From: Paracyclopina nana
Lineage: Eukaryota; Arthropoda; Copepoda; Cyclopoida; Cyclopettidae
DNA length: 64,000 bases
Reading direction: 5' to 3'
NCBI GenBank assembly: GCA_019096065.1
Contig: JAGUCH010000002.1
Span: 4,352,501 to 4,416,500, forward strand
Under the pieces are notes generated by a model. It was not told where the DNA came from. It worked only from the letters and a program-made list of their open reading frames with translations, and made no database searches. Shown one piece after another: positions 17,620 to 29,188 of this stretch (the first letter of the stretch is position 1; each line of letters opens with the position of its first letter). The position numbers were made by a program, and so were the translations under genes.

Positions 17620-20443
17620 TGCCCGGTTATAACCAGTTTAGAAAGCATGTATGTATTATGGATTTGAAAGCCTTAAACCAACCAGTGTACTACTTCCAAA
17701 TAATCAATGCCTACCTACATGCTGGCCCTACATTCAGTACCTATACCTGAATTATTAAGCCTCTTTTTGCAAGGACAAATAGTATAGGCTAATGCCAGGA
17801 AAGCTACTTGCTACAGTGGTCACTAGATTGACAGATTATTTCTCTTTTGATTATCAACATTTTATTGTTGCCTACAAATACTCATCTCTTCTCACTTTTT
17901 CAAAGCATACCTAAATTCATTTGTATTCCTATAAATCAAGTTCTTGAAATAGTCTGGATAGCTAATATGGTAGATTTTTCAAATATTATTTTAAAATAGC
18001 AGTTTCAAGAGCAGGTTTCATGCATTCATCTTTTTGCTGCTGTTCATCAAGATGCGATGTAATGCTATGTAATGCATTTTTTTATTATCAAATGTCATGC
18101 TAATTGCCACGCGTAGTCGCTCTCCTTAAAAGATTTAATCGGAGAATTTTGACTCATGTTACGAGCTGAATACGTGCATTTTAAGCAATTTAGAGCAATG
18201 GCAACTGGGCATTCGTGCACTAAAAAGAAACCCCAAAAGAAAGCCCTGGCCTATTATAGCTCGCTCTTCGTAAACATTCTGATCTAGGTTCATGACTGAT
18301 ATATGGCTGAAAAAGTTCTCGTCCTATTGATTGCCTGAGGCATTTAACAAAACACCATAATTTGAGGCTTTGGAACTTGGCCAGTGTGTTATAGCTGAAC
18401 CTGTTGAAACTCGAAAGCCAGTCTGGCCTAGACTGGTTCTCACCAGTAAAACTGAGCAAAAGCCATGTCAACAGAGTACGTGCCTAGAGAGCAGCCACTT
18501 GATATTGTGTCGAAAGCCTGATTGTTTCTATGTTGGTAACTTTAATCGATTGAGTTTATGCCCCTTGACGACAAGGCTTTCTTAGTGACTTTTCCTAAAA
18601 GCAATGACATGATCAATCCTTCTCCACTTCATAGCTGATTACGTCGATACTTCCTTCAACAGCTTTTGGCTATTAATCGACTGATCTATTTTGTGAAGGC
18701 TTTCTAGAGGCTCTCAATTAGTCATTTGACCTAGATATTGCTGTCTTGCTAGCTCAGTTAAAGGATTTATAGTCACCAAGCTTTGATGCAATGCGCACTT
18801 GCATTCAAATTGCATGCAATGGGCTATTATTTCGCTTTGCTTTATTTTTCTGTGCAACCCAGGAAACTTTTTGCCTCCCTAGGAGACCCGTGACCTAGGC
18901 CAAATTTGCGGTTTATTTTGGGCAAATTTGTTAGACCATGCAAGTGCGTATGCCGCACTATGCAATTTGTTTTATTTGCCTATTCATCATAAAAGTTTGT
19001 TGTTCAATGAAATTCCGCTTCTTTTATCGTGCAAATGCCTTTACATGCGCAAATCTAAGCGAATATTGGAAAGCCGGCGATTTAACAAACGATCAGGTTG
19101 TGTGTGAACATAGCAGCTTTTAATTTAAGGGCCATATTTTAGTCTACTGTTACTTTTAATGCGTTGGCCTCGTTGCAACCTAAAAGTAGGACACGTCAAG
19201 TTCTTGCAATCGAGGAAAGCCAAAATGCCAACAAGTCCGGTCTCATTCTGGCTAATTTTTTATGGCATTCTACAGGTGGAAGGAGGACCCTCTACATGTA
19301 GAGAATCAGGCCGGTTTTTTCCAGTTAGAAGCTCCCTAAATAACGTTTCTCAAGAGAAAGCCAAATTGTTGTTGAAAAGTCATTGCGAAAACTTTTGAAT
19401 TATGAAGTAACTGTCAATCAATATTGCTGTATCGATCCGGCCAAAAGTAATTATCAAGACACTGGCTACGGCAATCCTCTTCTAAAATCTTACTAAATTA
19501 AAGTGGCCAGATTTAACTTTGTGCTATAGGAAACAGTAAACATGTTCATATCTATCCTACCGGCAACAAAGAGAACATTTTGGATGCCCGATCACGTCTT
19601 ACATTGGGCATCCCAAAACTGTTTTATGGCTTGTTCTCTTAATTATTTTCTGAAAGGTGGGATTTTTGCTATCTAAGCTAGTGTCTTGGAGTAAAAACAC
19701 CAAATTATATTACCATTGTACCATATTTTGAGCCTTATTTCGCTTGAAATTAAATTTTTTTAAGAAAGTTAGGCTGGCCTTCGGGCTTGCTTTTGGGCAA
19801 GTAAAGAACCAATTAAAAGTGCTACTCGAATGGCAATTGCTGAAAAAGTGGCTTTATCATAAGAGAAATTTGAATCTTTTAGACCACTTATTTTAGTTTA
19901 CTTCTTGTAGCTCTAACGAAAACTGGCTAACTCCGCTCACGCGCTGATGACGTCACATTAGCTCAGCCGGCATCCCAAAAATGCGAAAAACTAGGATTCG
20001 ACTTCCTATTTAAAAATCATAATTATAGGTTTTTTTTAATGTCAGTAATTCTCGCCGTGGTATGTACTGCTATGCTTTGTGGCATTTATTAAACTTCGAG
20101 TATCTCATGCATGATTTTTAAAGGAGTAACATAACCTTTTCCTATAGCACAATTCTCGGAAAGTTTCTGCTGAAATAACGCAACCTAGAAGCCAAAATTG
20201 CGATTCACTCATTTTTTGTAATGCTCTTAATTGACATGCATCAAGGAAATAAAAACCAAGCGGCTTTTTAATTACATTTTTCTTTAACAGTCGTAGTTTG
20301 ACAATTGAGATAATTTGGCTTATACTAAAATCATATGGCATAGTATTTATCCGGCCTCCTGCTTTTATTAGCATAATCGATTCAGCATGACAAAAAAGTT
20401 ATTTATGTCATTCAAAACCTTTTGGAGAAATGTTCCATTGCTG
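17620..20443. other. Intergenic region with a small fold-back
   Basis: No exon could be supported in about 2.8 kb. A fold-back lies at 19569-19640: AAGAGAACA pairs with TGTTCTCTT, and an inner GGATGCCC pairs with GGGCATCC. A TGACGTCA site lies near 19947. Everything else looks like unique AT-rich DNA. Confidence 0.5.
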
Positions 20444-21621
20444 TTAATTCACGAACAGTTGCCAGACAGTAGACAAAGCTTTTGGTTTTTTAACGAAATA
20501 CCAGGCGGGACAAATGACAACTACTGATGAGTAAATGGTCACAAATATTTTCAAGCCATGCACATTGTTAAAGTATTCAATTTGAGTTTGTAGAACTGAT
20601 ATTATCGCTAAAACAGATACGATTACACCTAATATGCATGTAGCAGCTGCTCCAAGCAAGCTTTCGTTAAACTTGTTGTTATTATAATTATTCGCAGCGT
20701 TGTTTAGGCTGCTTTGGCCCGTTTGGTTTCGATTTTTGAGTTTCTTGTAACAAATCAAGTTGCCAGCAATTACAACTACTATTGTGTTGACAGCTATGGG
20801 TATTCCTATGAGGCTGAAAGAAGATAAGTTGTCATCTTAAATAAAGTTAATAGAATACTCACGTCAATTACCTTTGCTGTACTTGTATATGGAAGCTATC
20901 ACGGAGCGTATTTTCTTTTCCTTGATAAGCGTTGAAGTACGAGTTCGATGCAAAGTCTCCTAGGTAAAACCTTGCCACGTTGATTGCAATGCAAGTTAAG
21001 TAAGTGGCTTTCTTCAAGAAATTGCTAAAAAAGATGTCATTGACTAATGCCATTCTGGACCAGCAGTAGAGGTACAGAGACTTCAGTATGAAGATTTCTC
21101 CAACAAGAAAGACAATATTGAGAATGCAGGTTGCTGCCACCATAATTGTAATATATGAAGTAAAGGGACCTTTTGAATTAGGAAAAGTTACTTTCTTGAC
21201 ATTTCTACCGATAAATACTATTAAGCTTTTACCAAGAGGCTGGACAAGTAGGGAGTAGTAAGACAGTGGCTCATTATCTTCCGCGTCTTTGATCGTAGAA
21301 CGGTTGCGGTTGTTATCGGTTCTTATTTACTGACGAGGTTGTGATGTCAGTAAATAAGAAGCGATAACAACCGTAAGCATGTTACGGTCAAAGACGCGGA
21401 AGATAATGAGCCAGAGATCCTAGTAGAATATTGATGACGAGGGCATTTTGGCAAATTCCACTCACCAAGATGTTCAAGATTGTTCTTTTCTGTGGATCCA
21501 TTCCATACTTTTCAAAGATGATTAGAGCCGCCAAAAAGGCGTTGCTCATAATTTCGATCAAGGACAGCTGAGTCCCAAAGATCACCTTTGAAGCTAAGGA
21601 TCCAATGTTTTCTTCGCTCAT
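20444..21621 (-). pseudogene. 7TM receptor-like gene interrupted by a fold-back element
   Basis: Minus-strand coding pieces are 21414..21621, 21266..20872 and 20813..20444 (the last two joined by a GT-AG intron, phase 2). The conceptual product has about seven hydrophobic segments, with motifs such as Lys-Tyr-Gly-Met-Asp-Pro-Gln-Lys-Arg after the first helix and Leu-Tyr-x-Tyr-x-Trp-Ser-Arg-Met-Ala in the middle. I recognise it only as a multi-pass, GPCR-like family of unassigned class. A 147-bp palindromic element (21267-21413) sits inside the second hydrophobic segment and introduces an in-frame stop; the host frame can be followed on both sides of it. The gene is therefore probably broken in this haplotype. 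Upstream in-frame ATGs (to 21648) are possible starts. Confidence 0.6.
21267..21413 (-). mobile_element. Palindromic MITE, family 1 copy 1 (inside a receptor-like exon)
   Basis: Starts TGGCTCATTATCTTCCGCG and ends with its inverted complement; arms of about 65 bp surround a short asymmetric centre. The centre shows that this copy is inverted relative to copies 2 and 3. No clear target duplication was found. Confidence 0.85.
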
Positions 21622-22147
21622 CTTGCTTTGCTGGTGGTGAGTCATCAACTACCAGTGGCTTTTAGAACAAAAGCCATTAGACTGATTGATTTGGTTGTGA
21701 AGGAAATTAGATGCCTGCTGTGATAAAATTGTGGCTTATGACTCTGAATTTTAGCCAATTTTTTTTCGAACTAGATTTTTTTGTTGAGAATGCATATTTT
21801 TGCACGACACTAAAATAATTTTGCTTTTATCTCAGAACTCATAGATGGGCATGCCAAGTCTAACAAACGGGGTAATTTCAGTCCTTAATTTTAGAGTGCA
21901 CTCTAATTGGCTAATTGTTACCTGCGATATTTCTTCAAGGCCCATATACGTCGCTTTCTATGTCATTTGTACTGCAATGACATCCTCAGAAGTAGTGTAG
22001 GAGTATATAGTCTGAATAAATTACTAGCAAGTCTGCTTGCCAGGAAATCCTGCTTGGCGTGTAAAAGTTTTTAAAGTCAAAATTAATGTTGAAAAATAAT
22101 GGGCGAGTTAAGATGGCTCGGTCATACAATTTAAAAGTAAATCACGA

Positions 22148-22993
22148 TCATCTTCTCATAAATAGGCTCTTCATTGACTTTATGGCAAATGCCTTCAAAT
22201 TTTTTTTATTGAAAATGACTAGAGCCGGTAGAACATTGAACAGGGCAAATACGGAAATTATCGCCCGTATGAGCTTTCCGATGGAATTGCTGCCATCAAG
22301 CTGCAAAAATCCAGATAGGCGAAGAAGAATGACGAGCATAAAGAAAACTACAGCTGCAGCCATTTTTCTAAGTGTCTTGAAAGAATAGTTCAGTTTTGTC
22401 TCAGCTTCTGGATCTCGACTCTTAAACTTTTCAATTCTAAGCTGAACAAAGACAACAGCAATCAAATTGACCATGCCCATTACCTTAAGTGTGTTCAATC
22501 TAATTTTGTCAACATTGCCATCATCGTTGCTTCCTGTCAAGTTTTTGTACATACCCACTGTTGTCAAGTCTTGGTCAAAAGCTTCATATGTGAGGCAAGA
22601 AATGGACACCAAAAAGTTGGTACTTCTTAGTATATTGAGAGAGGCATTTTCTTGCAGCTGAATGTCCGGATGAAAGATACATAGGTACTTAATAAGAACG
22701 AAACTGAAATTAGAAGCAAACATAGAATGGGCAGAGAAAATTAGAAGGCAAATGATTGACCAAGCCACAATTCCAGGATAAGGTGCTCCTATGAATAGTG
22801 TGGTTATGGTTGATGTGAAAAGAGTGGCAAAACTCCAAACTATGAGATCCTTTATCAAAGGATCAATCAATGTTTGCATACCCAATGGTTTCTTGTCGAT
22901 GTACTTCCAAATGAAGGAACTTAGAAGAATGGCAACGAGGACTAATGAAAAGTAGAGAGTAAAAAGCAATCCTTCGACAACCGGGTACTTCAT
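22148..22993 (-). CDS. 7TM receptor-like membrane protein, intronless as read
   Basis: 281 aa from the ATG at 22993, with about seven hydrophobic segments. After the first helix comes Lys-Lys-Pro-Leu-Gly-Met-Gln-Thr; the C-terminus is short and basic. The layout parallels the interrupted gene 0.5 kb downstream on the same strand, and both end in a helix followed by Lys-rich residues, so the two may be distant paralogues. No DRY or NPxxY motif is present, so rhodopsin-class membership is unproven. An upstream acceptor-like AG near 23030 leaves room for an extra 5' exon. Confidence 0.65.
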   Translation of the reverse strand: MKYPVVEGLLFTLYFSLVLVAILLSSFIWKYIDKKPLGMQTLIDPLIKDLIVWSFATLFTSTITTLFIGAPYPGIVAWSIICLLIFSAHSMFASNFSFVLIKYLCIFHPDIQLQENASLNILRSTNFLVSISCLTYEAFDQDLTTVGMYKNLTGSNDDGNVDKIRLNTLKVMGMVNLIAVVFVQLRIEKFKSRDPEAETKLNYSFKTLRKMAAAVVFFMLVILLRLSGFLQLDGSNSIGKLIRAIISVFALFNVLPALVIFNKKNLKAFAIKSMKSLFMRR

Positions 22994-23212
22994 GGTGATC
23001 TTGTCGGATTTAGACTGGCAGTCTCTTCTCCCTAACACACCTAATATGCTCTTAAAAGCAGATTATGTAGAGCTCGTCAAAAAAGTTGTTATTTTTTACA
23101 TTCCTTCAAAGCATCTGACCCAACCAGAATTTTAGTAACTGAAATCAATTCCTGAAAAGTTGCTGAATAGTTACCAAGAAAGTGGCCAAGCATAGGACAT
23201 AATAAGGAAATA

Positions 23213-23357
23213 GGCTCATTATCTTCCGCGTCTTTGATCGTGACTTGGTTGCGGTTGTTATCGCTTCTTATTTACTGACATCGCAACCTCGTCAGTAAAT
23301 AAGAACCGATAACAACCGCAATCATGCTACGATCAAAGACGCGGAAGATAATAAGCC
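23213..23357 (+). mobile_element. Palindromic MITE, family 1 copy 2
   Basis: 145 bp with the same arms as the copy at 21267. TA flanks both ends. Centre orientation matches copy 3. Confidence 0.85.
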
Positions 23358-23461
23358 TATAATCAACATTGAATTTCAGTTACTTTTCATGAGCAAATCG
23401 ATTTCTCAGCATTAAACTCCGTCACGCATCGTTTCCCTATTCTCGAAGCATTCAAGATCAA

Positions 23462-23683
23462 GGCCCTGTTCACCTGCATTATTATCAGCGAAATAAAGGG
23501 CAATATTACGCTGATATTTGCAAATATACTGTATTTGTAGAATCAATCTCCAGATTTTGACTTCGAAATCGGTCTATTGGTACCAAAAGCCATCCTACAC
23601 CAATATATAAATTCTCATTTTCTCAGTATTTCCCTCATATATTTTACCAAAATATCAACCATAATAAGCAGGTGAACAGGCCC
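23462..23683 (+). mobile_element. MITE, second type, with 3-bp target duplication
   Basis: 222 bp with inverted ends GGCCCTGTTCACCTGC / GCAGGTGAACAGGCCC (one mismatch), flanked by CAA on both sides (23459-23461 and 23684-23686). No coding capacity. A 3-bp duplication hints at a PIF/Harbinger-like mobiliser. Confidence 0.75.
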
Positions 23684-23713
23684 CAAATTTGTTATCAAAA
23701 TGGTCCCGAATAT

Positions 23714-23860
23714 TGGCTCATTATCTTCCGCGTCTTTGATCGTGACTTGGTTACGGTTGTTATCGCTTCTTATTTACTGACATCGCAACCTCGTCAGTAA
23801 ATAACAACCGATAACAACCGCAACCAAGCCACGATCAAAGATGCGGAAGATAATGAGCCA
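23714..23860 (+). mobile_element. Palindromic MITE, family 1 copy 3
   Basis: 147 bp, same orientation as copy 2 and closely similar, with a few substitutions in the arms. Confidence 0.85.
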
Positions 23861-24130
23861 TTAACTGATAATATCGGGAAAAATCTGGTTGGGGAGGTAT
23901 CAGTAGTTTATGCTCAGTATAGCCCCTACCAGAGCGTTTTATGCCCAATTCCAAAATAGATCCAAGTTTTTAGCCCTATGAAAGCTACATTAGGAGCCCT
24001 ATGTGCATATGCGGTAGGCATGTCCAACAATTTTGACAGATTGTTTATATTTTACGGAGTTAACTTTTTTATAGGAGTTGGCTCTTACAGATTATGGTTT
24101 CATCAACAGGATTAATTCGTTGACACTAAA

Positions 24131-26563
24131 TTAAGTGAACCTCCTTACTGTATAGTTGCAAGCTCTCTCGACATCCCTATGCGATAAGCCCTTCTCAGCA
24201 TTTTCCTTCACACATTTTATCCAGGGAAGATAGCTGGAGACTCTTTGCCAGTAGGAGGGATAATTTTTGGAGCCACAACCTAATCCGCCTTGGTGAATGC
24301 CCGCCAAAGTTTGCCCTTCAACTTGTCCATTTGGCAAGTCCTTCGAATTAATGTACAAAGGACCGCCACTGTCTCCTTCGCAAGGGCCCTGTTACATTTT
24401 GCAATTAATATGAGATGAGTATTGGAAAAAAAACTTATATGGCAAACTTACGCTAAAGATGCCCCTTTTCTCATTGAAAATCCCCTTGGTGCAAAGAATT
24501 CCCTCGGTTATTTTCTTGTACTCATCTTGAAAAAACGTGGCATTGAATCTGATCCAGTCGATACATTCTTCGTTTGTCATGGTCAAAACTTTGGTTTCGA
24601 GCAAAACGTTTGGTAGTGAATTATTCTCCGTTTTGCCAAAACCTTGTACCAGTGCTTCAATGCCGCCACTTTCAAACGAGTTGCTCAAGCAAGTAGGAGA
24701 GTCGCCAAACTTTTCGAAATCATATTCAATTCTTCTCTCTAAGAAAGGCAGCTAAAATAATTCTGCAGTCTTTAAAAAAGTAGCTCTGTTCTCTAATTAC
24801 CCAATTCAAATATGGCCAAGTCGTATGGGATGTTGGGAAATTGGTATAGTGGATGCACAAAATATCTTCTCACCTCAATCACTTCCTCAAATGGAGTGTC
24901 ATCTCTGATTATAACAGTTCTGGTAGTGTCTTGCCTGAAAGGTGTTGAATGTGCGAAACAGCAATAGCTGATAATTACCTAGAAGTCAGCTTACGATTGA
25001 AATTCGGTGGTGCAATGAGCAGCAGTCAGCACAAATCTGTCACTTATGATTGAGGAAGTGCACGAAGCTTGCTTGTTCTGCTTTATTTGGTCTTCATAAG
25101 TGTAAGGCCTGTAGAGCAAAAGGATGCTTCAAAATACTTGGTGAATTTTTGATAACTTTGAATCTACTTGCTTTGCTTCATCATTAAAGTTCTCAGACAT
25201 CAAGGCCTCGGAGTCTGCGATGGTCTTTTTTGCTTTCGTTGATCCGCAGTCTGGAAAGGAGAAAGAACTCCCTAAAATAGTTTGCCTTGCTTATAAAGGC
25301 AAATTGTTGGTTAACTCACAAAACTTGGAAGAATTCATATCTGAGTACTCCTTCCCATCTACCTCTTGGCCACCTTTGCTGTAATCTGAAAAGTTTAATG
25401 AATGCCAGAATTTTAGAGGTAATTATTTTGGCTATATTATTATTACGTGATTTGTATCCGCATGTGCCACATGATTCCCTGCAATTGAAAATCATGAATT
25501 CTGGTGCGCTACTGCACACTCCACTTCTTGCCCATCGTGGGCAGCTTTCGAAATTGTCAACGCAACCCTACAATAAAATAGGAAAATCAAGGCTTTTCCA
25601 TACATTAGTATTTGCAATGCACCTTATCCTGACAAACGTTGCAAGTTTTCATGCATCCGAATCTCATGAAATCAAACGTCAGATGAGACGGTGAGCAAAC
25701 ATTTGGGTCATTTTTCAGCCATCTTGAGCATTCTGCAGTGAGATCCTCACATGGCCAAGGCTCATTGTTATCTAGAGTGAAAGCTGGTTTTTGAGGAGAG
25801 TCCACCTTTCCAGACGAATCTGAGCAGCAGAATTTGTTTTCTCCGCTGCTCTCATCTAGTCCACAATAGATGGGGGGAGTTGATTTGCTAAAGTCTTTTG
25901 AAAAGATCATAAGAGGTCTTTTTTTAAGGAATTATAAGTATGGCCTTACCTGCTGGTCCACAAGCGCTTGCAAGAGTGCAGTTGGAGCCTGGACTGTTTT
26001 CGCATCTATCAGCAACGTTAAATGGGACATAATCTGGCTCAACATAATCATAATTGACCTCTCCATATTCAAAAGCTCCGGCTGTACTGGCGCAAAACTC
26101 AGCATCAGAAATAACTTGCTCGCCTATATCAATATAGTCTTGATCAGGCACGAAATCCGGATGATCTGGTTCTCCAGGAAAAATGATTGATTTGGGCTTC
26201 GGACAACAAATCTAATGTTTTTGAAAAAATAATTGAATTCCAAAAATCAACTTATATACAAGATGTACTCTTACTATTGGATAACTTCCACCGTAGCCAT
26301 AATTGTAGCATGGAGGAGACTGGAACCTATCCATGGTATCACAATCGAATATGGGCTTTCCAACACCTGCAGTTACATAATTCAGGGCACAAATAAATAA
26401 AACATTTTTGAAAATCCCACCTACCTTGAAAATCTAGAGATTTTGGTAGAGCACAGAAATGTTGCAAGCTTGGATCGATGCTGCTTATGCTGGAATCACG
26501 TGATGTTAAAGGGGATCCCATGGCCAACAGAGGGAAAAATGAAAAAAATATTTGTCTAGCCAT
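24131..26563 (-). CDS. Secreted trypsin-fold serine protease with two ShK domains, triad intact
   Basis: Eleven minus-strand exons: 26425..26563, 26275..26366, 25950..26211, 25623..25894, 25447..25567, 25320..25385, 25172..25250, 24995..25108, 24801..24934, 24452..24738, 24131..24388; 607 aa in frame. A signal peptide is followed by a Cys-rich N-region, two six-Cys ShK domains (about residues 212-253 and 256-295), and the protease domain. The triad is complete: His in Thr-Ala-Ala-His-Cys (about 375), Asp in Tyr-Asp-Leu-Ala (about 420), Ser in Gly-Asp-Ser-Gly-Gly-Pro (about 529). The S1-pocket position six before the Ser is Gly, so trypsin-like specificity is unlikely. The usual Arg-Ile-Val-Gly-Gly activation site is missing. 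The intron after 25172 appears to use a GC donor. It is tandem to the inactive paralogue at 27027. Confidence 0.88.
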
Positions 26564-26644
26564 GGCTTGCTGCTAGTTAAATCAAGCCCAAGCTGCTACT
26601 GGTGAAATGGTGGAACACGTCAGGCCAGTTTTGTGTGGCTGCCC

Positions 26645-26803
26645 ATAGCCCGGTTCCAACAATGAAAATCAGTATAGTATAGACACCTTACTTATACTTA
26701 TAAGTATAGTATGGTCCGTGCTAGCTCGCGCGCTCAGCTGCACCATACTATACTGGTTAATCGTACTTATACTATACTTATTTTGTTGTTGGAACCGGGC
26801 TAT
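26645..26803 (+). mobile_element. MITE, third type, 18-bp terminal inverted repeats
   Basis: ATAGCCCGGTTCCAACAA at the left end and its exact complement at the right end; the inside is rich in TATAGTAT/ATACTATA repeats and partly self-complementary. The outermost TA on each side may be the target duplication. It lies between the two ShK-protease genes. Confidence 0.8.
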
Positions 26804-27026
26804 TGTTATCGGGAATCCCACATTGGCACTAGCGCAATTTGCCTGTAGAACCCGTGCATTCTTATTTCAGCGGTTTTTTTCCATTTCTTCGAATAACTTT
26901 TAAAAAAAGTTTTTCAACTTCAGGCCTTGTTTTTTCTTTGATTTTTCATGCGATACAAAACAAAGTTAAACAAGTGGATTACAACGCATTTAAGAATTGC
27001 TATAGCTATGGCTATTTATTGAAATC

Positions 27027-29188
27027 TTATTCTTGGCTGATAATTCGAGAGCAATTTTCTTCAATTTCTTCTTGAGTCCTGGTTGCATTTTCTGCATTAG
27101 TTTTGACGCAATCTATCCAGTCGTACAAGGAAGTAATCTGAAACGGGGCACGCTAATCACATAAAGAGTTAAAAACGATTTTTTTAATTCATACTCGTTG
27201 ATACCAAGCAGGGACATTTTTCTCCCCACAGGCTGCGGAGCCTATGTTGATGGCAACCAAGGTCTGGCCTGTAATGTCTCCATTGTCATTTGTTATTGTG
27301 TTGATGAAAAGTGGTCCTCCTTCGTCTCCTTTGCAAGGTCCCTACAAGCAAAAAAGGCCGATTATACCTCATTAATAAAATAGGGAAGACTTACTGAATA
27401 TATTCCTTTTTCAGAATTGTAAATTCCTCTGGTGCACAAAATGGCCTGGGTGATTCTTGGAACTTTCTCGTTTTCAGTTGTGAAATTGTGTTGTACCCAT
27501 TTTTCGCATTCGGCATTGGACATGGTTATGACGGTTGCTTCCAAAAGCTCATCTGAGTAGGCGCCATCTTCAGTTTGACCGAAGCCTTGCACAAAAGCTT
27601 CCTGCTCTTCGAAATTGCTGCTTTTACCCATACAAGATGGTGTATCTCCATATTTGTCAAAGTTGTAGATGATTCTCCTCTCTTAAAGAGACCAAATTGT
27701 GATTATTTGAAGGGTGCAAATGAATGCAAAAAATAGTATATGACCTAGTTCTAAAATGGCGATATTATTTTCGACTCCTGGATATCTGTAATATGGATGC
27801 ACAAACTCCCTTTTGACTTCAATGGTCTCCTCAAAAAGAGTTCCCGTTCTTATTTGAACAGTTCTCACGCCGAAAGGCTCTCTATGAAGGAACATTACTT
27901 TTTAACTCATTGGCCAACATGCTAAGTTGTAGCTTACATGGGATGCTCGTTCACACACTTCCCAGAAGTTATGACAAACTTGTCACTTATCACAATTGAG
28001 GTGCAAGGAGCCACATCTTGCTGTCCTTGTGCAATTTGCCTCTTAAACCTTCTCTGTGGATTTGGAGGCAATTTGGGTGTTTTGGACCTTAATCGTCCAC
28101 AACTGAATTGGGCAGAATTGAAATCAGAATAAGTTTCTCCTCTTGCCGTCTGTCCTTCTTTGTTGAAATCTGAAAAGGGTGCCTTAGATGAAAGCCCACA
28201 GTTTTTCCTAAAATGACAATTGTATACCTGATTTGAAGCCACAAGTACCACACGATTCTTTACAGTTGAAAATCATAAATTCTGGCCTTTCACTGCATTG
28301 CCCGAGCCTTGACCAGTCTTCGCATTTTGCAAAATTATCCACACAGCCCTGAAAAGCTGAATAAGGCACAAAAATTTCTATAAACATATCAATGGAATAA
28401 ATTACAGAAGGTCCACACAAATGGCAGGATTCCATGCATGCATATCTCATGAAATTGAAAGTATTGCTGCTCGCTCTGCAACTTTGGCCATCATTACTTA
28501 TCCAATTTTGACATTGATCGGTGTGATCTTCACATGGCCATGGCTGAAAGCTGCTCTGAAAGAACTTGGGCTGCTGTGGAATCTTTATCAGTGATCCAAT
28601 TTGGCTTGAGCAGCAAAAAAGTTCCTCGCTTGTCGCACCATCGAATCCACAAGAGTCAGGGGGATAGTCGTAACTGAAATCTAATTGAAATTATTTCCCA
28701 CAAAATGCAAACTTGGTTGATTGATGCAACATCTATTTACCTGCTTCCCTGCATTGGCTCAATGGCTTGCAATTAGCACATTTATTGGGGATTTGCTCCC
28801 CGGCATATAATTCGCAAATATCTTGCTGTGGAGTTTTTTCCCTCGATAATTGAGGAAAGCTGGAATTGCTCTGTTTTTCAGGACAGCAAACCTGCAAGAA
28901 ATTGCCCCTTTTTGTACGCTATTTTTTTTTCAAGCCCAAATCTTCTTACCTTGATGTGATTTCCTCCATATCCCTCATCGGTGCAAGGAGCTTGCTCTAG
29001 TTTGCTCAAAGTGGTGCATTCAAAAATAGATTTTGGAGTACCTATGAAAAAAAGCCTCTGTAAGCTCAAATAATGCTCTTAAATCAGGCAATAAACTTAC
29101 CGGGCTCACCAGTTCTTAAAGGACAAATATTTGCTAATGAAAGGCATGAAAACAAGGTCATCAAGAGCAACAGTTGACTTAGCATCAT
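27027..29188 (-). CDS. Secreted serine protease homologue with two ShK domains, all three catalytic residues replaced
   Basis: Ten minus-strand exons: 29101..29188, 28950..29041, 28741..28891, 28406..28680, 28228..28348, 27938..28169, 27745..27881, 27395..27681, 27195..27341, 27027..27137; 546 aa in frame. The signal peptide, Cys-rich N-region, two ShK domains and protease fold follow the same plan as the active neighbour. At the catalytic sites, however, it reads Thr-Ser-Gly-Lys-Cys (His to Lys, about 314), Asn-Asn-Ile-Ala (Asp to Asn, about 358) and Gly-Asp-Glu-Gly-Gly-Pro (Ser to Glu, 468). Cysteines and core are kept and the frame is open, so it is a pseudoenzyme rather than a pseudogene. 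Arthropod serine protease homologues often act as cofactors in immune cascades; that role here is inference. An Arg-rich Phe-Lys-Arg site precedes the domain. Confidence 0.88.

Noticed and set aside
19569-19640. Fifth MITE
   Set aside because: Only 9- and 8-bp pairings and no target duplication; noted as a fold-back only.
20105-20374. Hydrophobic minus-strand frame before the receptor-like gene
   Set aside because: No splice sites or homology tie it to the gene; AT-rich chance frame.
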